From Ensifer adhaerens (GTDB lineage Bacteria > Pseudomonadota > Alphaproteobacteria > Rhizobiales > Rhizobiaceae): a stretch of 64,000 bases of DNA. The stretch covers positions 40,057-104,056 of the forward strand of contig NZ_LGAP01000025.1 of the NCBI RefSeq assembly GCF_001270265.1. The letters run 5' to 3'. The notes below the pieces were generated by a model that saw nothing but the letters and a program-made list of their open reading frames with translations, was not told the DNA's origin and did not search any database. Positions 1 through 8,032 of the stretch are shown piece after piece. How positions within the stretch are numbered: the first letter of the stretch is position 1; each line of letters starts with the position of its first letter. The translations under genes were made by a program, and so were the position numbers.

Positions 1-192
1 CGTGTGGGCAAGGCGGAAATCAGCGCGCAGTCGGCGGTTATCACTGTACGCTTCGAGAATTTTTCGGTGCCGGTCGCCCTACGGTACAGCCTGGTGAACG
101 AAGCCGGCAACTGGCAGGTTGACGACATCGAAAGCACCGAGGGCGAAACCCGGTGGACGTTGAGCGAGATCTTCGCCAACGCGCACTATTGA
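1..192 (+). CDS. C-terminal end of a DUF3828-like protein (5' truncated by window edge)
   Basis: The frame is open from the first base and stops at 190-192, so this is most likely the tail of a longer gene starting upstream. The visible 62-63 residues contain the pattern VALRYSLV...GNWQVDDIES, which resembles the C-terminal strand pairs of periplasmic DUF3828/NTF2-like proteins. A GTG at position 4 could in theory start a short protein, but no ribosome binding site can be seen. Function is unknown. Confidence 0.5.
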   Translation, partial: RVGKAEISAQSAVITVRFENFSVPVALRYSLVNEAGNWQVDDIESTEGETRWTLSEIFANAHY

Positions 193-367
193 AGCGACGC
201 CGCAAGGCAGCTGACACCGCTCGATGTGCGGCACAGAGACGAATTCACGCGTGGCCGGGCGGCGCAAACCGACCGATGCAACTATCACCGGGTTGACAGG
301 CAGCATCACAGGCGATTAGGGCAGCGTCCCTGTATCGATACAGAAGGCAGGAACAAGGGAAGACGGC

Positions 368-751
368 ATGAAACGTGCGATCGTGGCACTCCTCACTCTC
401 CAGCTCGCGGGTTGCCAGTCGATGGCGCTCGAGGACCAGGAGGTCGCAAGGCCGAAGCCCCCCTCCGTGCCGACGCTCTCCGGAGCCGATCTTCAGGCCC
501 TCATCGTCGGCAAGTCGCTGCGCTACACGATCAATGGCGTCGTCTCCTCCTACTTTGCCGATGGCCGCTATGGCTATCGCGATTACGAAGTGCGCGACGG
601 CGGAACCTACACGATCGCAGGCGACGAGGTCTGCATCACATTCGAGGATGGCGGCAGGCGCTGCGACCAGTTCGCCCGGATCGGGCCCGACTATGTCAGG
701 ATCGAGGAAGGCGGACGCCAGACCAAGGTGGCAGGCGTCGGACCGGTCTGA
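368..751 (+). CDS. Small putative lipoprotein, hypothetical
   Basis: 127 residues. The N-terminus MKRAIVALLTLQLAGCQSM is a lipoprotein signal peptide with the lipobox LAGC and Cys16 as the lipidated residue, so the protein should be membrane-anchored in the periplasm. The mature part is rich in short beta-strand and Gly/Asp turns (YFADGRYGYRDYEVRDGG, then TYTIAGDEVCITFEDGGRRC), like small rhizobial beta-sandwich proteins that track a formula of form 'display, colour, value'. Two cysteines in this part could pair. AAGGGAAGA ahead of the ATG acts as ribosome binding site. No function can be assigned. Confidence 0.75.
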   Translation: MKRAIVALLTLQLAGCQSMALEDQEVARPKPPSVPTLSGADLQALIVGKSLRYTINGVVSSYFADGRYGYRDYEVRDGGTYTIAGDEVCITFEDGGRRCDQFARIGPDYVRIEEGGRQTKVAGVGPV

Positions 752-1148
752 GACACCAACGAGGTCGCGGTGCCGGGTGACCCTGCAATGATAAAGAGAG
801 GCGGCCATGCCCGAGGTCGAAATCCGTCCCGCCCGGCCAGATGAGCGCCTAGGGCCAGGACCTATTAAATTCATCCATTCTGTTCAGGTCCATGGGATTG
901 GATGGAAGGAAACAAGCGCAAGGCAAGACCCGAAGGTCTTGTCGAGCATTGTTTGCGATCAGACGGCCCGGGCGCCGAACCGCTGGCCATAGCCGCCATC
1001 TGCCGTCCAGCAGTTGCCCGGTTGGCCAACGCCGGCGCTTTCCGCTGCCGATCTGCTACCGGAACCCCTCATTCCCCAGGGGTTCAATTATAGGGCGTTG
1101 TGGCATAGTTCGCCGGGCACCGGGGCTTAGGTGCCGGGGGAGACAGGC
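752..1148. other. Intergenic stretch with a possible GNAT N-terminal stub
   Basis: No complete gene is visible. A ribosome-binding-like AGAGAGG precedes an ATG at 807 that opens with MPEVEIRPARPDE, which looks like the first strand of a GNAT acetyltransferase. After about 15 codons the sequence changes character (around 848) and no longer reads as an acetyltransferase; the frame ends at 992. This may be a truncated gene joined to unrelated DNA. The remaining DNA up to 1148 shows no recognisable feature. Confidence 0.3.
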
Positions 1149-1391
1149 GTGAATCCTTTGCGCTCGACACAATGCATTGCGCTGTCGCAGCCGGACATCG
1201 ACACGCTGCAGCGCGTCTTCGACAATATCTGCGCCGAACATCACTGGCCGCGCGACAGCGAGCACGCCCGCCGGCACGCGCGCATGCTGATCGACGAATA
1301 TCTGGCAGGCACGACAAACGAGCAGTTGCTGCTCGTCGTCGGCCGCTGGTTTGCCTCACGCCTGCCGGCGGAGACATCGACCTCGGATTAG
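1149..1391 (+). CDS. Small conserved-looking hypothetical protein
   Basis: 80 residues from GTG at 1149, chosen because GGGGGAG sits about 7 bases upstream; a GTG at 1131 in the same frame lacks such a site. The product is soluble, predicted largely helical (IDTLQRVFDNICAEH, then HARMLIDEYLAG, QLLLVVGRWFASRL) and has no signal peptide. Such short helical proteins are common in rhizobial genomes. I do not recognise a family with a known function. Confidence 0.6.
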   Translation: MNPLRSTQCIALSQPDIDTLQRVFDNICAEHHWPRDSEHARRHARMLIDEYLAGTTNEQLLLVVGRWFASRLPAETSTSD

Positions 1392-1547
1392 AGGTTGCAC
1401 CGCAGCAAAACACACCCTCAAAAGCTGCTTACAAAAGCGTTATCCTGCGCTACATTAGCACAACAGACCGTTTGCCGCGTGGGAGGAGCCCTGTCGCAAG
1501 CGGTCGCAATGCCGACATTCATTGAGATGATCTCGAGGAGGAGACGC

Positions 1548-1787
1548 ATGCATCAAATCATCTGGAACCAGCCGATCGAACTCGATCTCGTGACCGGAGA
1601 CGTTCGCACCGTCAAAGGCCCTTCAGACGCGCTCGCCTGCCTTGCCGACCAGTGGCCGCGCCGCGGACCGAGTTATGTCGCCGCCCGCAGCGCCTGCCGC
1701 GCTGCGATCGACGGTCGCCGCACGGTCGAAGAAGCGCGATCGCTGTTTATCTCAGCCGCACGCGAAGCCGAACTGAAAGCCCACTAA
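1548..1787 (+). CDS. DUF982 family small protein
   Basis: 79 residues from the ATG at 1548, directly preceded by a strong GAGGAGGAGA ribosome binding site. The order of elements is that of rhizobial DUF982 proteins: an early strand (ELDLVTGDVRTVKGPSDAL), a central CLADQWPRRGPSYVAAR segment and a helical end with the alternation ARSACRAAIDGRRTVEEAR. DUF982 proteins occur in many paralogues in the Rhizobiales and have no established biochemical role. The gene stands alone. Confidence 0.7.
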   Translation: MHQIIWNQPIELDLVTGDVRTVKGPSDALACLADQWPRRGPSYVAARSACRAAIDGRRTVEEARSLFISAAREAELKAH

Positions 1788-2155
1788 GAGGGTTTGCCGC
1801 CCAGGCTGGTGCCTCTGCACTCGCCTCGTGCCGCCAGCATGCGAAGAGCACGCTGGATGTTGTTTTGATTGATGTCTGGCGCCTTTTGAGAGAAATGACT
1901 TGTGGCGGCGCGACCGCACGCCCGGACAGAGCCTGCACATGGGATTCGGTGATTGAGGTAGCGTGCCATTTCGGCGCACCATCTTCAAATCGCTCGCAAA
2001 TTTCCCGGAAATGGCCCGATTTCTGTCGTGAAGCGTTCATTTCTCTCCGCTATATTATGAGGTGCCTCATAAAAACCAATTTCGAAGCGCCTCAATCCCA
2101 TTAAGGGAAAAGCATAATGTCCCAGATAAGGGACAACGAAAACGGGAGAGATATC
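1788..2155. other. Intergenic region without a recognisable gene
   Basis: About 370 bases between two small genes. Several short overlapping open frames occur on both strands but none has a ribosome binding site or protein-like composition. The A/T-richer part around 2040-2110 probably holds the promoter of the following small gene. Confidence 0.5.
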
Positions 2156-2359
2156 ATGAGCGAGCAGAATCTCTATCGCATCGTTGAAGTCAGTGTGAAG
2201 CGCGACGGCGACCGTCGCGATGTCGGCATCATGACCGTGCGCCAAGCCCTGGAACTTCAAGTACCAAGCCTAGAATACAGCCATCCGGAACTGAACTCTC
2301 GGTCCGACGGCCGGTTTCTCACGCGCGACCAGTTGCAGGCCTACGCCTGCTGCGCCTGA
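2156..2359 (+). CDS. Small hypothetical protein
   Basis: 67 residues from the ATG at 2156, preceded by CGGGAGAG; an in-frame codon at 2117 lacks such a site. The product begins MSEQNLYRIVEVSVKRDG and ends with the paired cysteines YACCA. It is charged, soluble and without signal peptide. It is not a family I can name. It stands alone about 70 bases upstream of the FAH-family hydrolase gene, which has its own ribosome binding site. Confidence 0.55.
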   Translation: MSEQNLYRIVEVSVKRDGDRRDVGIMTVRQALELQVPSLEYSHPELNSRSDGRFLTRDQLQAYACCA

Positions 2360-2426
2360 GATAAACCCTTGCAGCACCCGAACAGGGTGTTAACGTCCGG
2401 CTGGGATTCGAAACAGCCGGACAGCC

Positions 2427-3113
2427 ATGCAAACAGTCATTCCACTTTCGCCACCCGTCCTGTTGCCGATCGCCGGCAGCCTCGTGGGTTTTCCCGTGCG
2501 CCGGGTCTATTGCGTGGGCCGCAACTATGCGGCCCACGCCATCGAGATGGGTCACGACCCGGACCGCGAACCGCCGTTTTTCTTCCAGAAGAACCCGGAC
2601 AATCTGCTGGTGGCCGACAAGGCCTTCCCCTACCCGCCGCGCACGACGGACGTGCATCATGAGGTCGAGCTGGTTGTCGCCTTGAAGAGCGGCGGCGCCG
2701 ATATCCCGGTCGAACAGGCGCTCGATTGCGTCTACGGCTATGCCGTCGGCATCGATTTTACCCGCCGCGACCTGCAGGCCGAAGCCAAGAAGGCCGGCAA
2801 GCCGTGGGCTGCCGCCAAGGCCTTCGAACATTCGGCCCCCGTTTCCGAGATCGTGCCGGTTGAGGCGATCGGCCACCCCGCCAACGGCAATATCTGGCTG
2901 AAGGTCAATGGCGAACTGCGCCAGCACGGCGATCTCGACCAGATGATCTGGAAGATACCCGAAGTCATCTCGGAGCTTTCGCGGCTGTTTACCCTCGCCC
3001 CCGGCGACGTCATCATGACCGGGACCCCTTCGGGCGTCGGTCCGGTCGTTCGCGGCGACACGGTGACCTGCGGCGTCGATGGCGTGGCGGCCCTTGCTGT
3101 CACCGTTCTCTAA
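2427..3113 (+). CDS. FAH-family hydrolase (fumarylpyruvate hydrolase-like)
   Basis: 228 residues, the normal length for single-domain fumarylacetoacetate hydrolase (FAH) family enzymes. Family marks in order: the entry motif RVYCVGRNYAAHAIEMG, the divalent-metal binding acidic cluster in VHHEVELVVAL, IDFTRRDLQ, AKAFEHSAPVSE, and the C-terminal MTGTPSGVGPV. These enzymes cleave or decarboxylate 2,4-diketo acids; close relatives are fumarylpyruvate hydrolases of gentisate breakdown and acylpyruvases. No aromatic-degradation genes are nearby, so the substrate is open. Confidence 0.85.
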   Translation: MQTVIPLSPPVLLPIAGSLVGFPVRRVYCVGRNYAAHAIEMGHDPDREPPFFFQKNPDNLLVADKAFPYPPRTTDVHHEVELVVALKSGGADIPVEQALDCVYGYAVGIDFTRRDLQAEAKKAGKPWAAAKAFEHSAPVSEIVPVEAIGHPANGNIWLKVNGELRQHGDLDQMIWKIPEVISELSRLFTLAPGDVIMTGTPSGVGPVVRGDTVTCGVDGVAALAVTVL

Positions 3114-3120
3114 AATCGGA

Positions 3121-3159
3121 GCGCTTCCACTTTCGTTTTAGACGGAGTCACGGAAGCGC
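3121..3159. terminator. Inverted repeat downstream of the FAH gene
   Basis: GCGCTTCC at 3121-3128 pairs with GGAAGCGC at 3152-3159 around a 23-base loop, immediately after the hydrolase stop codon. It can act as a transcript end or be part of the palindromic repeat family that follows. There is no clean T-tract, so function as an intrinsic terminator is uncertain. Confidence 0.45.
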
Positions 3160-3171
3160 CCTTTCGTTTGT

Positions 3172-3290
3172 TTTGACGCATTTCCTCACGGAAAACCGCT
3201 ACGCACTTTTCCTGGAAATGCTCTAACCACCTTTGACGCATTTCCTTACGGAAAACCGCTACGCACTTTTCCTGGAAATGCTTGAGCCAC
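3172..3290. repeat. Two tandem copies (60-bp period) of a rhizobial palindromic repeat
   Basis: The unit beginning TTTGACGCATTTCC and ending CCTGGAAATGCT is present at about 3172-3222 and again exactly 60 bases later at 3232-3282, with one or two differences. Within each unit GCATTTCC pairs with GGAAATGC. Copies of this palindrome are frequent between genes of Sinorhizobium and relatives. The second copy ends about 20 bases before the next start codon, so it forms most of that gene's 5' leader. Confidence 0.8.
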
Positions 3291-3302
3291 AAGGATCGCC
3301 CG

Positions 3303-3833
3303 ATGCCGCTCTATGCCCTTGGACCGCTGCGCCCACAAACCCCGCCCGAGGGCAGCTACTGGGTGGCGCCTGACGCCAACGTCATCGGCCAGGTCGAGAT
3401 CGGCGAGGATGTCGGTATCTGGTTTGGCGCGACGCTACGCGGCGACAACGAGCCGATCCGGCTCGGCGCCCGCACCAACATTCAGGAAAACACCGTCATC
3501 CATGTCGATCCCGGCTTTCCCGTCACCATCGGCGAAGACTGCACCATCGGCCATGGTGCCATCATCCATGGCTGTACCATCGGCGACAACTCGCTGATCG
3601 GCATGGGCGCAACGGTACTGAACGGCGCGAAGATCGGCCGCAACTGCCTGGTCGGTGCCAATGCGCTGGTGACCGAGGGCAAGGAATTCCCCGATAATTC
3701 GCTGATCGTCGGTGCGCCCGCCAAGGCGATCCGTCTGCTGGACGATGCCGCAGTCGAAGGGTTGAAGCGCTCGGCCAGCCATTACGTCAAGAACTGGCAG
3801 CGCTACGCGACGCAGTTGACAAAACTCGGCTGA
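3303..3833 (+). CDS. Gamma-carbonic anhydrase-like hexapeptide-repeat protein
   Basis: 176 residues from the ATG at 3303 (AAGGA 8 bases upstream). The protein is a left-handed beta-helix: repeated [LIV]GxxxxI hexapeptides run from IGQVEIGEDVGIWFGATLRG through IGRNCLVGANALV, followed by a C-terminal helix. Histidines in NTVIHVD and in IGHGAIIHG match the three zinc ligands of the gamma carbonic anhydrase (CaiE/YrdA/PaaY) family. Many members lack measurable carbonic anhydrase activity, so the enzyme role is inferred. It lies near a zinc-uptake locus but on the opposite strand. Confidence 0.8.
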   Translation: MPLYALGPLRPQTPPEGSYWVAPDANVIGQVEIGEDVGIWFGATLRGDNEPIRLGARTNIQENTVIHVDPGFPVTIGEDCTIGHGAIIHGCTIGDNSLIGMGATVLNGAKIGRNCLVGANALVTEGKEFPDNSLIVGAPAKAIRLLDDAAVEGLKRSASHYVKNWQRYATQLTKLG

Positions 3834-3947
3834 ATTGGGCGACAGCACTCCACGTCAGATGTGACGCCGTTTAAGGGAATACGCAAAGCCGGCCTGCGCA
3901 CATGCTCTCGTGCACGCCAAGCCCGGCTGCTCCGTAGCAGCGTCCTG

Positions 3948-4343
3948 TCAGGCGCAGCTCTGGCAATGGCCGCGGATCTCGATGGTGGTCTTTTCCGTCT
4001 TGAAGTTCTGGGCGCGCGTCAGCGCCGACAACCGCTGCTCGATCGCCATGTCGTGGAACTCGGTCACCTGCCCGCAACCTTCGCAGATCGTGAAGGCCGT
4101 TACCCCGTGGTCATGCTCATGCTCGTGCGGGCATGTGCAGGCGACAAAGGCGTTGAGGCTTTCGAGCCGATGCACGAGGCCATATTCGAGCAGCTTGTCG
4201 AGCGCGCGATAGACCTGCAGCGGCGCGCGAAAACCCTGATCGCGCAGCTTGTCGAGAATGGTGTAGGCGCTCAAGGGGCCTTCGGAATGGCTGAGCGCAT
4301 CCATCACCATCGTCTGGTTCTTGGTCAGTTGCGGGGTCGCCAT
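3948..4343 (-). CDS. zur: Zinc uptake regulator Zur (Fur family)
   Basis: 131 residues. The N-terminal winged helix contains LSAYTILDKLRDQGFRAPLQVYRALDKLLEYGLVHRL, typical of Fur/Zur. The C-terminal half carries the structural zinc site CEGCG (about residues 88-92) with a second pair CQSC at the extreme C-terminus, and histidines in the HEHEHDH segment. Placed 3' in an operon with znuB and znuC: the znuB stop and zur start share one base (TGATG). Zur with zinc represses high-affinity zinc uptake genes, and Zur-type palindromes lie upstream of znuC/znuA. Confidence 0.93.
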   Translation of the reverse strand: MATPQLTKNQTMVMDALSHSEGPLSAYTILDKLRDQGFRAPLQVYRALDKLLEYGLVHRLESLNAFVACTCPHEHEHDHGVTAFTICEGCGQVTEFHDMAIEQRLSALTRAQNFKTEKTTIEIRGHCQSCA

Positions 4344-5173
4344 CAGTGATGCCCTCCAGGCGTGGGATGAGACGCTGTCTCCAACCGCCGCCGACCGATC
4401 GGCAGCAGACTCAGGACGAAAAGCGCAAGTGCTGCAACGACGATAGACGGTCCCGACGGCGTATCCCAGTGCAGCGAACCGAAAAGTCCACCGGTCACGG
4501 CAAGCGCGCCGATCACCGAGGCCAGAACCGCCATGATTTCGGGCGACGTCGCAAAGCGCCGGGCCGTGGCCGCCGGGATGATCAACAGCGAGGTGATCAG
4601 CAGGATGCCGACGATCTTCATGGCGATGGCGATCACCAGCGCCATCAACAGCATGAAGAACAGCCGCGCCCGTTCCGGCCTCATGCCCTCGGCCTCGGCG
4701 AGCTCCGGATTGACCGTAGACGCCAGCAGCGGCCGCCAGAGATAGACGATGGCGAAGATCACCAGGATGCCGCCACCCCAGATGATGTCGATGTCGGATT
4801 CCGACACCGCCAGAATGTCGCCGAAGAGAAAACCGACGAGATCGATACGCACCCAGGTCATGAAAGCGACGATGACGAGGCCGATCGACAGCGCCGAATG
4901 CGACAGGATGCCGAGCAGCGCATCGGTCGACAGCGCCCCGCGCCGCTGCAGGAAGAGCAGCAGCACCGACACGGCAGCCGCAACGATGAACACCGCCACC
5001 ATCAGGTTGAGGTCGAGAAGCAAGGACAGGGCGACGCCGAGCAGCGCCGAATGCGCCATGGTATCGCCGAAATAGGCCATGCGCCGCCAGATGACGAAGC
5101 AGCCGAGCGGCCCGGCCATGACGGCGATGCCGATGCCGGCGATCAGCGCCCGGACGAAGAAATCGTCAAGCAT
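4343..5173 (-). CDS. znuB: Zinc ABC transporter permease ZnuB
   Basis: 276 residues with about eight hydrophobic helices, typical of ABC-3 (manganese/zinc) permeases. Recognisable segments are the N-terminal FFVRALIAGIGIAVMAGPLGCFVIWRRMAYFGDTMAHSALLGVAL pattern (first stretches) and the EAA-like loop near GILLITSLLIIPAATARRFA. It forms the inner membrane channel with ZnuC as ATPase and ZnuA as zinc receptor. The gene overlaps the znuC 3' end by 8 bases and zur by 1 base, so the three are one transcription unit. Confidence 0.93.
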   Translation of the reverse strand: MLDDFFVRALIAGIGIAVMAGPLGCFVIWRRMAYFGDTMAHSALLGVALSLLLDLNLMVAVFIVAAAVSVLLLFLQRRGALSTDALLGILSHSALSIGLVIVAFMTWVRIDLVGFLFGDILAVSESDIDIIWGGGILVIFAIVYLWRPLLASTVNPELAEAEGMRPERARLFFMLLMALVIAIAMKIVGILLITSLLIIPAATARRFATSPEIMAVLASVIGALAVTGGLFGSLHWDTPSGPSIVVAALALFVLSLLPIGRRRLETASHPTPGGHH

Positions 5174-6071
5174 CGCGCTTCTCCTTCACCTCGAAGCCAT
5201 GCAGGCGGGTATGGGGGCCGCAGCCGCAATCCTCGCCATGGTCGTGCACGTTGCCGTCCTCGTCGTGGTGGTGGCCGTCGCCGGGGTAGCAATGCTCGGT
5301 GATCGAGCCGTCCGCATGCAGCACACGACCGTCAGGCAGGTGGGTGTGGTCGTGATTGTGGCTGTAGACCGCAAGCGCGCCGGCGGCGCGGCGGCCGAAA
5401 AGCTTCTGGTATTCCGGGCTCTGGCTGACCGCCTGCGGCGTGCCGCGGCAGCAGACATGGCCATTGAGGCAGACGACCGTGTCGGTCTCGGCCATGACGA
5501 TATGCAGATCGTGCGAGATCAGCAGAATGCCGCAGCCGGTGCGGTTGCGGATCTGCTTGATCAGTTCGTAGAGCGCGATCTCACCGCTGAAGTCGACGCC
5601 CTGCACCGGCTCGTCGAGCACCAGCAGGTCCGGCTTGCGGGCGATCGCCCGCGCGAGCAGCGCGCGCTGGAACTCCCCACCCGACAGATGCTGCACTTCG
5701 GATCTCGCCAGATGCAAAACCCCGGTCGCCGACAGCGCCTCCTCGATTTCGCGCCCTTTCAGCGGGCCGGTCAGCGTCATCAGCCGCTCGACCGTCAAGG
5801 GCAGCGTCCAGTCGACCGCCAGCTTCTGCGGGACGTAGCCGACCTTCAGGCCCGGTTTGCGCTCGACATAGCCCTCATCGGCCTTCAGAACGCCGATCGC
5901 AGTCTTTGCCGTCGTCGATTTGCCCGAGCCGTTGGGGCCGATCAGGGTGACGATCTCGCCGGGACTGATCGAAAACTCGACGCCGCGCACCAGCCAGCGG
6001 CCGTTGCGGCTGACGCCGGCATTGTTCAGCCGGACCAGCGGCGTCGTTTCTGGGGATCGGAAATTCAGCAT
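5166..6071 (-). CDS. znuC: Zinc ABC transporter ATP-binding protein ZnuC
   Basis: 301 residues from the ATG at 6071. An upstream in-frame GTG at 6113 falls inside a Zur palindrome and is unlikely. Walker A is GPNGSGKSTTAK, the signature is LSGGEFQRALLARAIA, Walker B is LLVLDEP with the switch histidine in LLISHDLH. The C-terminal extension is histidine-rich (HNHDHTHLPDG, then GDGHHHDEDGNVHDHGEDCGCG), as often seen in rhizobial ZnuC, and could bind zinc. It powers zinc uptake through ZnuB and leads the znuC-znuB-zur operon. Confidence 0.93.
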   Translation of the reverse strand: MLNFRSPETTPLVRLNNAGVSRNGRWLVRGVEFSISPGEIVTLIGPNGSGKSTTAKTAIGVLKADEGYVERKPGLKVGYVPQKLAVDWTLPLTVERLMTLTGPLKGREIEEALSATGVLHLARSEVQHLSGGEFQRALLARAIARKPDLLVLDEPVQGVDFSGEIALYELIKQIRNRTGCGILLISHDLHIVMAETDTVVCLNGHVCCRGTPQAVSQSPEYQKLFGRRAAGALAVYSHNHDHTHLPDGRVLHADGSITEHCYPGDGHHHDEDGNVHDHGEDCGCGPHTRLHGFEVKEKRDA

Positions 6072-6112
6072 CAAAAAATTCCGGATTGGCGGTTGCCACT
6101 GGCTATCGCACA

Positions 6113-6150
6113 CGTTATAGCATAACGCAATTGATGTAATAACATTACAT
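6113..6150. promoter_or_regulatory. Two adjacent Zur-type operators between znuC and znuA
   Basis: The znuC-znuA divergent region holds two palindromes. CGTTAT-AGC-ATAACG spans 6113-6127. ATGTAAT-AAC-ATTACAT spans 6134-6150 and matches the published alphaproteobacterial Zur box pattern GTAATGTAATAACATTAC in its core. Spacing suggests each divergent promoter has its own operator. Repression by zinc-loaded Zur is inferred. Confidence 0.8.
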
Positions 6151-6274
6151 TAAAGCGTCCACACGTTCAACCGGACGTGCGCTCGGCGTTTTAGATGTCC
6201 GAACTGCGCCTGTCCCTGGCCGAAAACCACATTTGGTTCAGGGACTTGCGTGACATTCAAGCCCGGAGAAACCG

Positions 6275-7330
6275 ATGAAATCGACTTCCGCCCTGCTCTT
6301 TGCCTCCACCATCCTGCTCTCGTCGCCCGTTGCGGCTGCTGGCCCCAATGTGGTGGCTTCGATCAAGCCTGTCCACTCGCTCGTCGCTTCGATCATGCAG
6401 GGCGTCGGCGAGCCGTCGCTGATCGTCGAGGGTGCCGCCTCTCCGCATACCTACAACATGAAACCGTCGAATGCCGCAGCACTTCAGGCGGCCAAGGTGG
6501 TCTTCTGGGTCGGCCCCGGGCTCGAAGCCTTTCTGGACAAGCCGCTCGATGCGCTCAGCGGCGCCGCCAAGGTGGTGGAGCTCAGCGAGGTGCCTGGACT
6601 TGAGAAGCTGAAATTCCGCGAAGGCGGCGCCTTCGAGGCGCATGATCATGGTGATGAAGGCCATGAAGGCGAAGCCCATACCGACGCTGGTCACGGGGAA
6701 GAAGGGCACAAGCACACGGAGGGCGAGGCAGAACACGACCATGCCGCAGCACCCGAAGCCGCTGCCGCCGATGATCACGCGCACGAGGGGCACGATCACG
6801 ATCACGACGGTTTCGACATGCACATGTGGCTCGACCCGCAAAATGCCAAGGCGATGGCAGCCGAGATTGAAAAGACGCTCGTGGAAGCCGACCCGGACAA
6901 TGCCGCCGCCTACAGGGCCAATCTCGATAAGCTCAACCAGCGCCTCGCCGAACTCGACAAGAGCCTGACGGCTACCGTCGCCCCGGTGAAGGACAAGCCT
7001 TTCGTCGTCTTCCACGATGCCTACCAGTATTTCGAGCATCGCTACCAGGTGCGGGTAGCCGGCTCCATCACCGTCAGCCCGGAGGTTCTGCCGGGCGCCG
7101 AGCGGCTCTCGCAGATCCACGCCAAGATCAAGGAATTGGGCGCGACCTGCGTCTTTGCCGAACCGCAGTTCGAGCCGAAGCTGATCAATGTGGTGATCGA
7201 AGGCACGCCGGCGAAATCCGGCACGCTCGACCCTGAAGCGGCCACGCTCGATGCCGGGCCGGACCTCTACTTCCAACTGATGGAAAATATCGGCACATCG
7301 CTCAAGACCTGCCTCGCCTCGGCAAGCTGA
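6275..7330 (+). CDS. znuA: Zinc ABC transporter substrate-binding protein ZnuA
   Basis: 351 residues with an N-terminal signal peptide (STILLSSPVAAAG). The fold marks of metal-binding cluster A-I receptors are present: PVHSLVASIMQGVGEP, GAASPHTYNMKPSNAAAL with the first zinc histidine, the long histidine/acidic loop at about residues 125-185 (HDHGDEGHEGEAHTDAGHG and onwards), DMHMWLDPQNA, and VVFHDAYQYFEHRY. The His-rich loop is characteristic of zinc rather than manganese receptors. It is divergent from znuC over shared Zur boxes. Its last codons are repeated in the downstream duplication. Confidence 0.93.
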   Translation: MKSTSALLFASTILLSSPVAAAGPNVVASIKPVHSLVASIMQGVGEPSLIVEGAASPHTYNMKPSNAAALQAAKVVFWVGPGLEAFLDKPLDALSGAAKVVELSEVPGLEKLKFREGGAFEAHDHGDEGHEGEAHTDAGHGEEGHKHTEGEAEHDHAAAPEAAAADDHAHEGHDHDHDGFDMHMWLDPQNAKAMAAEIEKTLVEADPDNAAAYRANLDKLNQRLAELDKSLTATVAPVKDKPFVVFHDAYQYFEHRYQVRVAGSITVSPEVLPGAERLSQIHAKIKELGATCVFAEPQFEPKLINVVIEGTPAKSGTLDPEAATLDAGPDLYFQLMENIGTSLKTCLASAS

Positions 7331-7860
7331 TCCGTCCTCCCGAGGCGGTGAAGTCCGTCCTCCCGAGGCGGCAAGGTGGGCGCTCGCGCCCGTCCGTCTC
7401 TCGGTCATGCTCGGGCTTGACCCGAGCATCCAGCGTGCCTCTTCCGTGCGGCGTCTCACCGCTGGATCCTCGGGTCAAGCCCGAGGATGACGGGAGGAGA
7501 GGTCAAGCATAACGAGAGGACCGGTCAGACGAGAGGATGACGAAACGGGAGACAGAACCCTACTACGCCTCGGCAAGCAGATCCGTCCTGGCAAGACGGC
7601 AAAGTCCGTCCTCCCAAGGCGGCAAATGTGGGCGGCCGCGCTCCCCCCTCGCTCGGTCATGCTCGGGCTTGACCCGAGCATCCAGCATGCCTCCTCGTGC
7701 GGCGTCTCACCGTTGGATCCTCGGGTCAAGCCCGAGGATGACGGGAGGAGAGGTCAAGTCCGAGGATGACGGGAGGAGAGGTCAAGCCCGAGGACGACGG
7801 GAGGAGAGGTCAAGCCCGAGGATGACGGGAGGAGAGGTCAAGCCAGAGGATGACAAAACT
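7317..7860. repeat. 251-bp segmental tandem duplication with 28-bp tandem repeat array
   Basis: The DNA from the last codons of znuA (CCTCGGCAAG at 7317) recurs from 7568 with a period of 251-252 bases. Each copy contains two palindromes, ATGCTCGGG-CTTGA-CCCGAGCAT and ATCCTCGGG-TCAAG-CCCGAGGAT (copy 1 about 7406-7490, copy 2 about 7658-7741). The second copy runs into an array of a 28-base unit (CCGAGGATGACGGGAGGAGA plus GGTCAAG and a C/T) at 7731-7758, 7759-7786, 7787-7814 and 7815-7842 with a fifth broken unit at 7843. No gene is visible in the whole 7331-7990 stretch. Confidence 0.85.
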
Positions 7861-7993
7861 GAAGACCTGGTCCGGGAGCGACCGGAGGAGAAGTCAAACC
7901 GAAGACTGAGACCGGTCGAGGCGGGCACGGCGTACAAAGCCGGAGCCTTTAAACCGGTGGAAATGCCGGCACTCCCAGCTACGGGATTGCTCA

Positions 7994-8018
7994 GGCGGGC
8001 GTCAGCGCCCGCCTTTTA
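7994..8018 (+). terminator. Rho-independent terminator-like hairpin
   Basis: GGCGGGCG (7994-8001) and CGCCCGCC (8006-8013) form an 8-bp GC stem with a TCAG loop followed by TTTTA. It lies between the znuA-downstream repeats and the COG0523 GTPase gene and probably ends leftward-origin transcripts before the next promoter. Confidence 0.75.
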
Positions 8019-8032
8019 TATCCACCATAAAC

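Noticed and set aside
7731..7854. 28-bp direct repeats as a CRISPR array
   Set aside because: The units are directly adjacent with no spacers, derive from the neighbouring palindrome arm, and no cas genes are present.
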